64,000 nucleotides of DNA from Rhizobacter sp. OV335 (GTDB lineage: Bacteria > Pseudomonadota > Gammaproteobacteria > Burkholderiales > Burkholderiaceae_C): positions 310,001 to 374,000 of the forward strand of contig NZ_FRCQ01000001.1 in NCBI RefSeq assembly GCF_900142965.1, given 5' to 3'. The notes under the pieces were generated by a model. It did no database searches. It was given only the letters and a program-made list of their open reading frames with translations, and was not told where the DNA came from. Made by a program: the position numbers and the translations under genes. Each line of letters starts with the position of its first letter. The stretch's first letter is position 1. This document shows positions 46,015 through 56,080 of the stretch, piece by piece.

Positions 46015-47421
46015 TCAGCCAGCCACCGGCATGGCGCGCCATCGCAGCGTGACCGACAGGCCGGGGCCGCCCGTGCCGTCTCGCAGGCCGTCCTTCAGCT
46101 CGATGAGTGCGCCCATCTGCTGCGTCGCCGCCTGCACGATCGCCAGGCCCAGGCCCGATCCCGATCCCGAGGCCGCCGCGGCCGATGCGGTGCCGCGCCG
46201 GAAGCGCTCGAACACATGGGCACGGTCGGCCACCGCGATGCCGGGGCCGTCGTCACTCACGTCGAGCACGCAGTCGCCGTCGTCGCGCAGCATCAAGCTC
46301 ACCTCCACCCGGCCCTCGGGTCGACCGTAGCGGATCGCGTTGCCGATCAGGTTGTGCAGCACCGTCTCGACCGCATGACCGGGGCTGTCGATCGGCAGGC
46401 TGTCGGGCCCGGCGTAGCCGAGTTCGATGCCGCGCGCCTGCGCCTCGTCGGCATGCATCGCCAGGCAATCGCGCGCCACGTCGGCCAGGTCGATGCGCTC
46501 CATCCGGTGCTCGACGCCGGCCTCCAGCCGCGCCAGCGCGAGCAGCTGGTTCACCAGCCGCATCGAGCGCGCGAGGCCGCGCTCCAGCCGCTGCGCCGCG
46601 GCGTCGCGCTCGTCGGCATCGCGGCTGCGCTTCAGCGTGTCGCACTGCGCCGCGATCACCGCCAGCGGCGTGCGCAGCTCGTGCGCCGCATCGGCCAGGA
46701 AGGCGCGCTCGCGCTGCAGCAGCGCTTGCAGGCGCGCCAGCGTGCCGTTCAGTTCGTCGACCACCGGCCGCAGCTCGCGGTAGGGCTGCGCGACCCGCAC
46801 CGGCTGCAGGTCGGCCGGCGAGCGCGCGGCCAGGTCCTGCGACAGGCTCAGCAGCGGGCGCAGGCCGGTTCGCACCGCCAGCCACACCGGCAGCAGCAGC
46901 ACCGGAAAGCCGATCAGCAGCTGCGCCACCGTGACCGCGCTCGACAGCCCCACGCCCAGCACCCGGTCGCGCGCCGCGACCGATTGCTGAACGTCGATGC
47001 GGCGCGCGCGGTCAGCGGTCCAGCGCCGGTACACGTGTTGCGCCGCCTGCCCCTCGCCGACCATGAAGAAGCCCAGGCGGCCATCGTCGGCCAGTGCCGG
47101 CACGTCGCTGCCACCCTGCGCGAGCAGCCGGCCGGCGGCGTCGTGCACCCGGAACGCCAGGTAACCGCGCTCGGCGCCGACCCTTTGCCCATCGGCGGCG
47201 ATCTTCAGCGCGACGCCATGCAGCGCCGCGTCGGGCGGCAGCGCCGCGTCGGTCAGCACCTGCTCGACCACCTCGCTGACGCTGCGCATCTCCTTGTCGA
47301 ACTCGACGGAGGCGGTGGCCACCGCCAGCACCACCATCGCGCCCCAGGCCAGCACATAGGCACCCAGCAGCGCCACCATCAGCCGCCGCGTGATCGACGG
47401 CGTGGTCAGGCGGCGCATCAT
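46015..47421 (-). CDS. Sensor histidine kinase, QseC-like
   Basis: Two-transmembrane sensor kinase of 468 residues. Membrane segments at about 15-37 and 165-188 flank a periplasmic domain of some 125 residues. HisKA follows with the phospho-histidine in DAAHELRTPL, then HATPase with NLIGNAIRYG, DDGPGI and GSGLGLAIVQ. The start is one of two adjacent ATGs; the first overlaps the regulator stop. Pair of the regulator at 47418-48089. Confidence 0.92.
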   Translation of the reverse strand: MMRRLTTPSITRRLMVALLGAYVLAWGAMVVLAVATASVEFDKEMRSVSEVVEQVLTDAALPPDAALHGVALKIAADGQRVGAERGYLAFRVHDAAGRLLAQGGSDVPALADDGRLGFFMVGEGQAAQHVYRRWTADRARRIDVQQSVAARDRVLGVGLSSAVTVAQLLIGFPVLLLPVWLAVRTGLRPLLSLSQDLAARSPADLQPVRVAQPYRELRPVVDELNGTLARLQALLQRERAFLADAAHELRTPLAVIAAQCDTLKRSRDADERDAAAQRLERGLARSMRLVNQLLALARLEAGVEHRMERIDLADVARDCLAMHADEAQARGIELGYAGPDSLPIDSPGHAVETVLHNLIGNAIRYGRPEGRVEVSLMLRDDGDCVLDVSDDGPGIAVADRAHVFERFRRGTASAAAASGSGSGLGLAIVQAATQQMGALIELKDGLRDGTGGPGLSVTLRWRAMPVAG

Positions 47422-48089
47422 TCGACGACGCTGTAGCCGACACCGCGCACGGTGCGGATGCAGCCCTCGCCGAGCTTGCGGCGCAGGTTGTGGATGTGCC
47501 ATTCGAGCGCGCCGAACTCCATCGGCTCGTTCAACGGCATCACCGCGCGGGCGAGGCGGTGCTTGGACACCACCTCGCCGGCATGCCGGGCCAGCTCGGC
47601 GACGATCTGGAACTCCTTCGGCGACAAGGCGGTCAGCGCGCCGTCCACGCGCACCTCGCGGCGCAGGCTGTCGATCTGCAGCGCACCGACCGTCCACACC
47701 GCCGACGCGTGCCCGCCGCTGCGCCGCGTGACGGCGCGGATGCGCGAGGCCAGTTCCTCTGGCGCGGCGGGCTTGATCACGTAGTCGTCGGCACCGGCGT
47801 CGAGGCTGGACACGCGCGCATCGAGCGCATCGCGCGCCGTCAGCACGATGACCGGCAGCTTCAGCCCGGCGCGGCGCCAGCGCTGCAGCAGCTGCAGGCC
47901 TTCGCCGTCGGGCAGGCCCAGGTCGAGCAGCACGCAGGCGAAGGGCAGCGCGTCTTCGTCGGCGCTGCTCGTCAAGGCCTGGGCATGCGCCACGCTGCGC
48001 ACCCATTCGCTGGTCAGCCCGTGGCCGGCGAGTGCGCGCTGCAGTTCGGCGCCCAGTTCGAGGTCGTCTTCGACGAGGAGGAGGTGCAT
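47418..48089 (-). CDS. OmpR-type response regulator, QseB-like
   Basis: Response regulator of 223 residues. The receiver domain has VEDD at residues 6-9 and the phospho-acceptor Asp56 in CVLLDLGLPDG. The C-terminal winged helix contains LSPKEFQIVAELARHAGEVV and ends RTVRGVGYSVVE. The start at MHLLLVEDD (48089) has GAGGAGG upstream. It is divergent from a MipA/OmpV gene, a likely target. Confidence 0.92.
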   Translation of the reverse strand: MHLLLVEDDLELGAELQRALAGHGLTSEWVRSVAHAQALTSSADEDALPFACVLLDLGLPDGEGLQLLQRWRRAGLKLPVIVLTARDALDARVSSLDAGADDYVIKPAAPEELASRIRAVTRRSGGHASAVWTVGALQIDSLRREVRVDGALTALSPKEFQIVAELARHAGEVVSKHRLARAVMPLNEPMEFGALEWHIHNLRRKLGEGCIRTVRGVGYSVVE

Positions 48090-48151
48090 GGTGCGGATCC
48101 GGATGGGGTCGGCGCCGAGTCTAGTGGGGCGACCCTGGGCATTCCCTAAGC

Positions 48152-48174
48152 TGGCGGCGGGCACAGTGCCGCCA
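48152..48174. promoter_or_regulatory. Inverted repeat between response regulator and mipA-like gene
   Basis: TGGCGGC and GCCGCCA form a perfect 7-bp inverted repeat with nine bases between, 22 bases upstream of the mipA-like start. It is a candidate site for the divergently encoded regulator. Confidence 0.35.
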
Positions 48175-48196
48175 TCCCATGCCACCCCAGTCACCC

Positions 48197-49024
48197 ATGC
48201 CGAACTCCTTGATCGTCCGCACCCTGTTCCGACCGTCCTTGCTGGCCGCCGCCCTCGTTGCGACAACCCTGCCCTCGTGCGCCCAGTCGCAGACGCCGCC
48301 GGCCCCTCCGCTCGGCCTGAGCGGCAGCGTGAGCCTGGGGGTGGCGACGATGCCCCGCTACGAGGGCAGCCCGAACCGCCGCACGCTCGCCGCGCCCGAC
48401 CTGTCGCTCAGCTACCGCACGGCGGACTGGGGCCACGTCGACCTTGACCACACCGGCCTCGGCTGGACCTTCTTCGAGCAGGACGCATGGCGCGCCGGCC
48501 TGCTGCTGACCGCCGACCCCGGCCGCAAGGACCATGACGTGACCGGCCTGGGCCCCGCGCCGGGCGACGACCGACTGCGCGGCATGGGCGAGGTGCGCGC
48601 CAGCGCCGAAGCCGGCGTGACGGCGGGCTACGGGCCGCTGGGGTTGAGCTACCGCAAGTCGCTGGGCGACCGCGGCCACCGCGGCGCACAGGTCGATCTC
48701 GGCCTGTCGTGGCCGCTGCCGGTGACCGATGCGTTCGTGCTGAGTTTCAATGCCGGCGCCAGCTGGGCCGACCAGCGCTACCTGCAGGCCTACTTCGGCG
48801 TGACGCCGGAGCAATCGGCGGCCAGCGGCTACGCGGTCTACACGCCGAAGGCCGGCTTGCACAAGGCCGACCTCGGCGTCGGGGCGGAATACACGCTGCA
48901 GCCCACGTTGAAGCTGCGCGCCTCGGCTGGCGTCAGCGCGCTGGGCGGCGATGCGAAGAACAGCCCGATCGTCGCGAAGAAGACCGGCGCGAGCGGCTAC
49001 CTCGGGCTGGCCTACCTGTTCTGA
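48197..49024 (+). CDS. MipA/OmpV family outer-membrane protein
   Basis: Outer-membrane protein of 275 residues with a signal peptide (LLAAALVATTLPSCAQSQ, about residues 17-34). The family pattern is clear: LSGSVSLGVATMPRYEGSP at the start of the mature part, repeated amphipathic strands, and a C-terminal GYLGLAYLF with the terminal phenylalanine. MipA of E. coli scaffolds a transglycosylase-synthase complex. It is divergent from the QseBC-like pair, an association common for this family. Confidence 0.92.
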   Translation: MPNSLIVRTLFRPSLLAAALVATTLPSCAQSQTPPAPPLGLSGSVSLGVATMPRYEGSPNRRTLAAPDLSLSYRTADWGHVDLDHTGLGWTFFEQDAWRAGLLLTADPGRKDHDVTGLGPAPGDDRLRGMGEVRASAEAGVTAGYGPLGLSYRKSLGDRGHRGAQVDLGLSWPLPVTDAFVLSFNAGASWADQRYLQAYFGVTPEQSAASGYAVYTPKAGLHKADLGVGAEYTLQPTLKLRASAGVSALGGDAKNSPIVAKKTGASGYLGLAYLF

Positions 49025-49049
49025 GTTTCTTTTTCTGAACGCGGCGGCG

Positions 49050-50054
49050 CTATTGCATGAAGCCGATCGTCGACTTCCTGCCGCCGGATTCGGGCAGGTC
49101 GTCGCTCACCACGTGGTCGCGGTGCGCGAGCTTCGCGTTGCCGAACGCGGTCATCCACGCGCGGCGCATCTCGCGCGGCGCCATTTCGCCCATCCGGTCG
49201 AGCACTTCGGAGCGCGGCTCGGCCTCGAAGCGCTCGCCCCAGGCGTGGTCGCGGCGGATGCCGTCGTACAGGCGCGCGGCGATGCGGCGGGCGGCATCGC
49301 GGTCGGGCGCCTGCACTTCGTAGACGTTCATGCGGTTCAGGATCGGGTCGGGGATGGCGCGGCCGTCGTTCGCGGTAGCGACCCAGATCACCTGGCTGGC
49401 GTCGATCGGCACCTCGGCGAATTCGTCAACGAAGCTGCCGGCGGTGTCGTGCTCGAGCAGGCTGTAGAGCGCGCCCAGCGGGTCGTAGGCGTGTTCGCCG
49501 CCGGCCTTGTCGATCTCGTCGACCACCATCACCGGGTTCGCGTACTGGCCGTCGACCAGCGTTTCGAACAGCTTGCCGGGGCGCGCGCCCTTCCACTGGC
49601 TGGAGGCGCCGCTCAGCACCCAGCCGGCGGTCATCGAGCTCATCGACATGAAGCCCATGCCGGTGCCGAGCAGCTGCGAGAGTTCGCGCGCGAAATGCGT
49701 CTTGCCGACGCCGGGCGGGCCGAGCAGCAGCAGCGGGGTGATCTCGAGCGCATCGCGGCTGTCTTCGCACAGCGCGAGCTGGCGTTTCACGTCGTCGAGC
49801 ACCTCGGTGAAGTTGGGCAGCTCGTCGTAGAGGTGCTCCATCGCCGGCAGGCCGGACGGTTTCACCTGGAAACGCTCCGGCCCTTTCTCGAGCATGCGCT
49901 CGTAGGTGGAGCGCAGGCTTTCGTGCTCCTTGTGCGGCAGCTTGTCGAGTTTGCGGCCGACCTCGTCGACCCGGTAGAGGCTGCGCATGCGGGCAATCGG
50001 GATGCCGCCTCGCGAGGATGACGACACCGGGACCAACTGCTTGGATGCGCTCAT
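49050..50054 (-). CDS. AAA+ ATPase related to Lon, without protease domain
   Basis: ATPase of 334 residues. Walker A is LLLGPPGVGKTHFA near residues 118-131, Walker B VMVVDEIDKAGG near residues 185-196, and sensor-1 TANDGR follows. Sequence around these resembles the Lon AAA module. The N-terminal substrate domain and the serine-lysine protease domain of Lon are missing. The ATG at 50054 has GGAGGT five bases upstream. It lies upstream of the gsp operon terminus, convergent with mipA. Role unknown. Confidence 0.85.
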   Translation of the reverse strand: MSASKQLVPVSSSSRGGIPIARMRSLYRVDEVGRKLDKLPHKEHESLRSTYERMLEKGPERFQVKPSGLPAMEHLYDELPNFTEVLDDVKRQLALCEDSRDALEITPLLLLGPPGVGKTHFARELSQLLGTGMGFMSMSSMTAGWVLSGASSQWKGARPGKLFETLVDGQYANPVMVVDEIDKAGGEHAYDPLGALYSLLEHDTAGSFVDEFAEVPIDASQVIWVATANDGRAIPDPILNRMNVYEVQAPDRDAARRIAARLYDGIRRDHAWGERFEAEPRSEVLDRMGEMAPREMRRAWMTAFGNAKLAHRDHVVSDDLPESGGRKSTIGFMQ

Positions 50055-50218
50055 CGAAGACCTCCAGAAGACGCAGACCGTGGCGTTCATTGAAGCAAAG
50101 GTGTCCGGAAGTCAGCACTCGATGAAAACCCGGAACACCACCCAGTTCTGGTGGTGCGAGCATGCATGACGCATGCCAGAGCGTGATCAAGCAACACCCG
50201 GGGAACTGGCTTTGCCAG

Positions 50219-50271
50219 GCCCCTTGGGTGGCGCCCCCTCGGGGGGCAGGAGCGCAGCGACGTGGGGGCTC
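50219..50271. repeat. GC-rich hairpin repeat near the gspF end
   Basis: Contains the palindrome GCCCCC-TCG-GGGGGC at 50233-50247, flanked by AGGAGCGCAGCGACGTGGGGG. Elements of this form (CCCCTCGGGGGGCAG followed by AGCG repeats) recur between genes in many Burkholderiales genomes. It directly follows the end of the gsp operon (gspF stop at 50271) and may act as its terminator. Confidence 0.6.
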
Positions 50272-51485
50272 TATTTCACCCAGGTATTGAGCTGAATGAT
50301 CGGCAGCAGCACCGCCAGCACGATCAGCAACACCGCCGCGCCCATCGCGACGATCAGCAGCGGCTCCAGGATGGTCGCCATCGCCATCGCGCGGCGCTGC
50401 ACTTCCTGGCCGAGCTGCTTGGCGGCCCGGTCGAGCATCTGCGGCAATTGCCCGGTCTGCTCGCCCAGCCGCGCGAACATCGACAGGATTCCGGGGAAGC
50501 GCTTCTTGGCCGCCATCGCCGACGCGAACGGCGCGCCTTCGCGCACCTGCACCAGCGCGTCCATCGCATCGGCGCGCATCGCGTGGTTCGACAGCGTCTC
50601 GGCCGCCGCCTGCAGCGCCTTCAGGATCGGCACGCCGGCGTTCGCCAGCATCGCCATCGTGCCGGCGAAGCGCGCCGCGTTGTAGCCGCGCGAGAGCTTG
50701 CCGATCAGCGGCAGCGTCAGCCAGCTCGCGTCGAACTGCTCGCGGAACAGCGCGTTGCGCAGCATCAGCCGCAGCGTGACGACGCCACCGGCGATGGCGA
50801 TCAGCAGCAGCCAGCCCCAGCTGCGCAGGAAGGCGCTGATCGCGAGCATCGCGACCGTCAGCCCCGGCAGCGCGCGCTTCGAGCTGATGAATACCGAGGC
50901 CACCTGCGGCACCACGTAGGTCACCAGGAAGACCACGATCACCACCGCGATCAGCGAGACGATCGCCGGGTACAGCGTCGCGCCGATGATCTTCGACTTG
51001 AGCTGCTGCCGCTCTTCCAGGTCGTCGGCCAGCCGCTCCAGCACGCGGCCCAGCGCGCCGCTCTGCTCGCCGGCACCGACCACCGCGCGGTACACGTCGT
51101 CGAACTCGCGCGGCGCACCGCTCAGCGCGCGGGCGAACGGCGAGCCGCCGTTGACCTCGCTGCGCAGGTGGGCGATCAGCTCGCGCTGCTTCGGGTCTTC
51201 GGCCTCGTCGCTCAGCGCCGTCAACGCGCGCTCCAGCGGCAGCCCCGATCCCACCAGCCCGGCCAGCTGGCGCGTCCACACCGCGAGCCCGGTCGAGCTG
51301 AACACGCGGCGCACCATCTTCAGGCCGGTCGGCTGCGTGCCGGCCGACGCCACCTGCGTCACCTCCAGCGGCACCAGCGCCTGCGCACGCAGTTGCGCGC
51401 GCGCGGCCTTCGCGTTGTCGGCCTCCAGCAGGCCGTTGCTGGTCTTGCCGGCGGCGTCGATCGCCTCGAACTTGTAGGCGGGCAT
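50271..51485 (-). CDS. gspF: Type II secretion inner-membrane platform protein GspF
   Basis: Platform protein of 404 residues with two GspF domains (about residues 70-195 and 272-395) and three main membrane segments. It begins MPAYKFEAIDAAGKTSNG, the family start, and both domains show the expected GEQSGALGRVL and GEQTGQLPQML motifs. It is the last gene of the gsp operon, 20 bases after gspE. Confidence 0.95.
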   Translation of the reverse strand: MPAYKFEAIDAAGKTSNGLLEADNAKAARAQLRAQALVPLEVTQVASAGTQPTGLKMVRRVFSSTGLAVWTRQLAGLVGSGLPLERALTALSDEAEDPKQRELIAHLRSEVNGGSPFARALSGAPREFDDVYRAVVGAGEQSGALGRVLERLADDLEERQQLKSKIIGATLYPAIVSLIAVVIVVFLVTYVVPQVASVFISSKRALPGLTVAMLAISAFLRSWGWLLLIAIAGGVVTLRLMLRNALFREQFDASWLTLPLIGKLSRGYNAARFAGTMAMLANAGVPILKALQAAAETLSNHAMRADAMDALVQVREGAPFASAMAAKKRFPGILSMFARLGEQTGQLPQMLDRAAKQLGQEVQRRAMAMATILEPLLIVAMGAAVLLIVLAVLLPIIQLNTWVK

Positions 51486-51505
51486 CGTGGCGTGCTCTGT
51501 TCTGC

Positions 51506-52927
51506 TTACTCTTTGGTGACCCGCATGACCTCTTCGAGCGAGGTCACGCCTTCACGCACCAGCCGCTCGCCGTCTTCGCGCATCGAGCGCATGCCGCCGG
51601 CTTCGGCGGCGACGAACACCTGCGACTCCGCCGCGCGGCTGTGGATCAGCGCGCGCACCTTGTCGTCGGCCACCATCAGCTCATAGACGCCGGTGCGGCC
51701 CTTGTAGCCGGAGTTGCCGCATTCGCTGCAACCCACCGGGTGCCAGCGGCCCTTGGCGTCCTGCTTCTTGCAGTGCGAGCAGAGCTTGCGCACCAGCCGC
51801 TGCGCCAGCACGCCCAGCAGGCTGGAGCTCAGCAGGAAGGGCTCGATGCCCATGTCGGTGAGCCGGGTCACCGCGCTCGGCGCGTCGTTGGTGTGCAGCG
51901 TGGCGAGCACCAGGTGGCCCGTCAGCGAGGCCTGCACCGCGATCTGCGCGGTCTCGAAGTCGCGGATCTCGCCGATCATGATGACGTCCGGATCCTGCCG
52001 CAGGATCGCGCGCAGCGCCTTCGCGAAGGTCAGGTCGATCTTGGCGTTGACCTGGGTCTGGCCGATGCCGCCGAGCTCGTATTCCACCGGGTCCTCGACC
52101 GTCAGCACGTTGGTGGTGGCGGTGTCGACGCGGCCGAGCGAGGCATACAGCGTGGTGGTCTTGCCCGAGCCGGTCGGGCCGGTCACCAGCACGATGCCGT
52201 GCGGCTGCTGCACCAGCTTGTCGAAGCGCTGGAGCGTGTCGCCGCCCATGCCCAGGCCTTCGAGCGTGAACTTGGATTCGCCCTTGTCGAGCAGGCGCAG
52301 CACCGCGCGCTCGCCGTGCGAGGACGGCAGCGTGGACACCCGCACGTCGACCGCGCGGCCGCCGATGCGCAGCGAGATGCGGCCGTCCTGCGGCAGCCGC
52401 TTCTCGGCGATGTCGAGCTCGGCCATGATCTTCAGCCGCGAGATCAGCGCCGCGTGCAGCGCCTTGTTCGGCTGCACCACCTCGCGCAGCGTGCCGTCGA
52501 CCCGGAAGCGCACCGAGCTCGAACGCTCGTAGGGCTCGATGTGGATGTCGCTCGCGCCGTCTTTCGCGGCCTGCGTCAGCAGCGCGTTCAGCATGCGGAT
52601 GATCGGCGCGTCGTTCGAGGCCTCCAGCAAGTCCTCGATGGCCGGCAGGTCCTGCATCATCCGGCTCAGGTCGACCTTGCTCTCGACCTCGCCGATCACG
52701 ACGGCGGCGCTCGATTCGGCGCCGGCATAGGCGGCGGCGATGCGGTTGACCAGCGTCGACGACGGCTCGCGTTCCAGCGCGTCGATCGAGTACAGCCGCA
52801 GCACCTCGCTGAGCGCCGGCATCGACACCGTCTCGGGCGCCCACAGCACCAGGCGCTCGCCGTCGTCTTCGAGCAGCAGCGTGTGCGCCTTCGCGTAGGC
52901 GTAGGGCAGGGGGTGACGTGAGCCCAT
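51506..52927 (-). CDS. gspE: Type II secretion ATPase GspE
   Basis: Cytoplasmic motor of the secretion machine, 473 residues. The Walker A motif is [13 protein letters not shown]. The zinc-binding tetracysteine is [21 protein letters not shown] split over residues 390-412. The N-terminal domain that docks on GspL is shorter than in PilB (compare 573 residues at 13151-14872). The start at 52927 overlaps nothing; gspD ends four bases away. Confidence 0.95.
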   Translation of the reverse strand: MGSRHPLPYAYAKAHTLLLEDDGERLVLWAPETVSMPALSEVLRLYSIDALEREPSSTLVNRIAAAYAGAESSAAVVIGEVESKVDLSRMMQDLPAIEDLLEASNDAPIIRMLNALLTQAAKDGASDIHIEPYERSSSVRFRVDGTLREVVQPNKALHAALISRLKIMAELDIAEKRLPQDGRISLRIGGRAVDVRVSTLPSSHGERAVLRLLDKGESKFTLEGLGMGGDTLQRFDKLVQQPHGIVLVTGPTGSGKTTTLYASLGRVDTATTNVLTVEDPVEYELGGIGQTQVNAKIDLTFAKALRAILRQDPDVIMIGEIRDFETAQIAVQASLTGHLVLATLHTNDAPSAVTRLTDMGIEPFLLSSSLLGVLAQRLVRKLCSHCKKQDAKGRWHPVGCSECGNSGYKGRTGVYELMVADDKVRALIHSRAAESQVFVAAEAGGMRSMREDGERLVREGVTSLEEVMRVTKE

Positions 52928-52931
52928 GGTG

Positions 52932-55163
52932 CTATTGCCCCGGCTGGCTGGCGGCGGGATCGGCCGGATCGGGGGCCGAGGCGCCTGACGCCGGCGCTGC
53001 CGGCAGCGCCGGGTTGCGGATCGGCTTGGGCGGCGGGGCGCTCAGCGCCTTCGACGAATCCTGCAGCGTGTTCAGCGGCGGCAGCACCGGCGATTCGTTG
53101 ATCGGCGTGATCCAGCTGTTGCGCGGCTGCTCGGCCTTCTGCTGCGCGCGGATCGTCTCGTAGCGGTCCAGCGAGACCGAGTTCGAGGTCGCCGCGTCGC
53201 GCATCACGATCGGGCGCAGGAACACCATCAGGTTGGTGCGCGTCTTCTGGCGGCTGGTGCTGCGGAACAGCGCGCCCAGCACCGGGATGTCGCCGAGCAG
53301 CGGCACCTTGTTGTTGGTCTCGGTGAAGCGGTCCTCGATCAGGCCGCCGAGCACGATGATCTCGCCGTCGTCGACGACCACGGTCGATTCGATCGAGCGC
53401 TTGTTGGTCGACGGGCCGGCGCTGGTCGTGCCGGGCGCGACCTTGTCCGACAGGCTGGACGATTCCTGGAAGATCGTCATGCGCACCGCGCCGTTCTCGC
53501 CGATCTGCGGCTTGATCTTCAGCGTGATGCCGACGTCCTTGCGCTCCACCGTCTGGAACGGGCTGGTGGTGGCGGTGCCGGTGTTGGTGAACTGGCCGGT
53601 GATGAACGGCACGTTGCTGCCGACGATGATCTTCGCTTCTTCGTTGTCGAGCGTGATCAGGTTCGGGGTCGAGATGATGTTGCTGTTGGTCTGGCTCTGC
53701 AGCAGGTTGGCGATCGCCGCCAGGCCGTACTGGCCGGCGAACTTGCGGATCACGCCGATGTTGAAGCCTTCGCCGAGCCCGGCGGTCACGCCGGTCGCAT
53801 CGATCTGGACCAGGTTGCCCTTGCCGCTCTTCGGCGTGAAGTTGGTGCCGCCGACGACGCCGGTGGAGTCGCCGCTCTTGCCGATCAGGCCCTGCCACTG
53901 GAAGCCGGCCTCGGCGGCGTTGTCGCCGGTCACCTCGACGATCATGCTTTCGATGTAGACCTGCGCACGGCGCGAATCGAGCTGGTCGATGACCGCGCGC
54001 AGCTGCTTGTAGACCGGCTCCGGCGCCGTGATGATCAGCGAGTTGCTGGCCGGGTCGGCCTGGATCATGCCGCCGGTCGACGGTGCGGCCGACGGGGTGA
54101 GCGGTGCCACTGCCTGCCCGCCGCCCTGCTGGTTGTTCGGGTTGGCCGCCTGCGACAGCGCGGCCGTCGGCGAGCTGCCACCCCCGCCGCCACCGCCGCC
54201 GGTCGAGCTGAACGCGGCGCGCAGCACCGTGGCCAGCTTCACCGCATCGCCGTTCTTCAGGTAGACGACGTAGATGTTGCCCATCGGGTTGTCGCCGACC
54301 ATCGGCTTGTCGAGCTTGTCGATCACCGCCCTGATGTTGGCCATGCGCGCCGGCGTCGAGGCGCGCACGATCAGCGCGTTGCTGCGCGCATCGACCAGGA
54401 TCGACGAGGTCGCGCCGCCGCCGGGCACGCCGCCCTGCACGCCGCTGCCGCCATCGCTCAACCGCTGCACGACGGTCGCGAGGTCGGTGGCCACCGCGTA
54501 CTTCAGCGGGATGATCTCGACGTCTCCGGAGCTCGGCGTGTCCATCGCGGCGATGATCTTCGCGATGCGCGTCAGGTTGTCGGCGTAGTCGGTGATCACC
54601 AGCGTGTTGTTGCCGGGGTTCGCGTTGATGGTGTTGTTCGGGCTGATCAGCGGGCGCAGCACCGGCACCAGGTTGTTTGCGTTCTCGTGGCTGAGCTTGA
54701 AGATCTGCGTCAGCACCTGGTCGCCCTGGCGTGACACCGAGCCGACCGAGACGGTGCCCGATTGCAGCTTCGCATCGGCTTCCGGCACGACCTTGAACAG
54801 GCCGCCGACCTCGACCACCGTGAAGCCCAGGCCGCGCAGCGCGGCCAGGTAGTTCAGGTAGGCCTCGCGCGGCGTCATCGGCTCTTCGCTGAACAGCGTG
54901 ATCGTGCCCTTGACGCGCGGGTCGACGACGAACTGCTGCTTCAGGATGGCGCCCATCGCGCGCGACACGCCTTCGATGTCGGCATTGACGAAGTTGAGGG
55001 TGACCGGTTCGCCCTTGAAGCGCGACGGCACCGGCGATGCCGGTTGCTGGGCCATCACGGCCGGGAAGGTGCCGAGGTTCGTGGTCAACAGCGCGGCGAC
55101 CAGCGCGCCGACGAGCGGGCGTCGCGGCTGGAGCAGAGGGAGGTGGCGCTTTTTCATGCTCAT
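52932..55163 (-). CDS. gspD: Type II secretion outer-membrane secretin GspD
   Basis: Secretin of 743 residues that forms the outer-membrane pore. A long Sec signal peptide (about residues 1-38) precedes N0 ([18 protein letters not shown]) and the N1-N3 domains. The N3 domain has an inserted glycine run ([13 protein letters not shown]). The secretin domain ends before a proline-rich tail of about 60 residues ([14 protein letters not shown]). The start overlaps the gspN stop (ATGA). No pilotin gene is seen in the window. Confidence 0.95.
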   Translation of the reverse strand: MSMKKRHLPLLQPRRPLVGALVAALLTTNLGTFPAVMAQQPASPVPSRFKGEPVTLNFVNADIEGVSRAMGAILKQQFVVDPRVKGTITLFSEEPMTPREAYLNYLAALRGLGFTVVEVGGLFKVVPEADAKLQSGTVSVGSVSRQGDQVLTQIFKLSHENANNLVPVLRPLISPNNTINANPGNNTLVITDYADNLTRIAKIIAAMDTPSSGDVEIIPLKYAVATDLATVVQRLSDGGSGVQGGVPGGGATSSILVDARSNALIVRASTPARMANIRAVIDKLDKPMVGDNPMGNIYVVYLKNGDAVKLATVLRAAFSSTGGGGGGGGSSPTAALSQAANPNNQQGGGQAVAPLTPSAAPSTGGMIQADPASNSLIITAPEPVYKQLRAVIDQLDSRRAQVYIESMIVEVTGDNAAEAGFQWQGLIGKSGDSTGVVGGTNFTPKSGKGNLVQIDATGVTAGLGEGFNIGVIRKFAGQYGLAAIANLLQSQTNSNIISTPNLITLDNEEAKIIVGSNVPFITGQFTNTGTATTSPFQTVERKDVGITLKIKPQIGENGAVRMTIFQESSSLSDKVAPGTTSAGPSTNKRSIESTVVVDDGEIIVLGGLIEDRFTETNNKVPLLGDIPVLGALFRSTSRQKTRTNLMVFLRPIVMRDAATSNSVSLDRYETIRAQQKAEQPRNSWITPINESPVLPPLNTLQDSSKALSAPPPKPIRNPALPAAPASGASAPDPADPAASQPGQ

Positions 55164-56080
55164 CCGATCGAAATGACGGACACGGCGCCGTTGCGCCGCC
55201 CGATGATGTTCAGCAGGTTGCTCAGTGCGGCTTCGTCGCCGCTGTTGGCACGGGCCTCGCCGCGAAAGCGCACGCCATTGGCGCCCACGCTGCCGTTGCC
55301 CGAGAGTTGCAGGGCGCCGTCGAGCGTCGTCAGGCTCAGCTGCGACGGGCCGCCGCCCGGGTTGCCGGTCAGCGATAGCCGGTAGCTGCCCAGCGTTTCC
55401 AGCGTCGACACGCGCGACGCGGCGCCGATCAGCTCGACGTCGGCCCGGCCGTTCAGCAGCCAGCGGCCCTGCACCCATTCCATCGTCAGCCCCGGCGACA
55501 CCAGGCGCAGCGCGCCGCCGAGTTGCAAGGTGTTCCACGGCGTGCCCAGGCCGCCGAGCAGTGCGCCCGGCCACTGGCCGGTCCAGCCCGGCTGCGGCAT
55601 CAGCGTCAGCGACATCCGGCCGAAGCCGGGCTTGATCTGCAGCGCGACGTTGCCGTTCAGGCAGCAAGCCTGGCGCGCGACCAGCTCGAAGCCGAGGCCG
55701 CGCAGGCCGAGGGACCAGTCGAGCCGGCCCGGCAGCGCCGCGGCATCGCGGCTGCCCGGGCCGCCGGTCAGCACGACGACTGCGCTGCCCGACCACACGG
55801 TGCCGCGCGCATCGGCCAGCAGCACGCGCTGGCCCGAGGCCGATTCGATCGCGCCGGCCAGCCAGCTCGCCGGTGCGAAGGCGACCAGGCCGAACAGCAG
55901 GCCGAGCACGGTGCCGGCGATGCCCCAGCGCGTGGCGGCGCCGCGCGACTGGTCCCAGGCCAGCTCGGCGAAGGTGGATTCCTGCCAGGCCGACGGGCTC
56001 AGGCTGGCCGCGAAACGCCGCTTGCCGACCCGCTTGGGCACGTTGCGCCCGAGCGGGCGCAGGAACGGGCGGGTGGCCAT
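55160..56080 (-). CDS. gspN: Type II secretion protein GspN
   Basis: Accessory inner-membrane protein of 306 residues. One membrane segment at about residues 52-72 (GIAGTVLGLLFGLVAFAP) is followed by a periplasmic domain with the GspN pattern GQRVLLADARGTVWSGSA and PGRLDWSLG. It lies between gspM and gspD, with overlaps of 1 and 4 bases. GspN is dispensable in some systems and absent in others. Confidence 0.9.
   Translation of the reverse strand: MATRPFLRPLGRNVPKRVGKRRFAASLSPSAWQESTFAELAWDQSRGAATRWGIAGTVLGLLFGLVAFAPASWLAGAIESASGQRVLLADARGTVWSGSAVVVLTGGPGSRDAAALPGRLDWSLGLRGLGFELVARQACCLNGNVALQIKPGFGRMSLTLMPQPGWTGQWPGALLGGLGTPWNTLQLGGALRLVSPGLTMEWVQGRWLLNGRADVELIGAASRVSTLETLGSYRLSLTGNPGGGPSQLSLTTLDGALQLSGNGSVGANGVRFRGEARANSGDEAALSNLLNIIGRRNGAVSVISIG

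Noticed and set aside
50233-50247. The GC palindrome as an insertion-sequence end
   Set aside because: No target-site duplication or transposase nearby. It matches the common intergenic GC-rich hairpins of the order.
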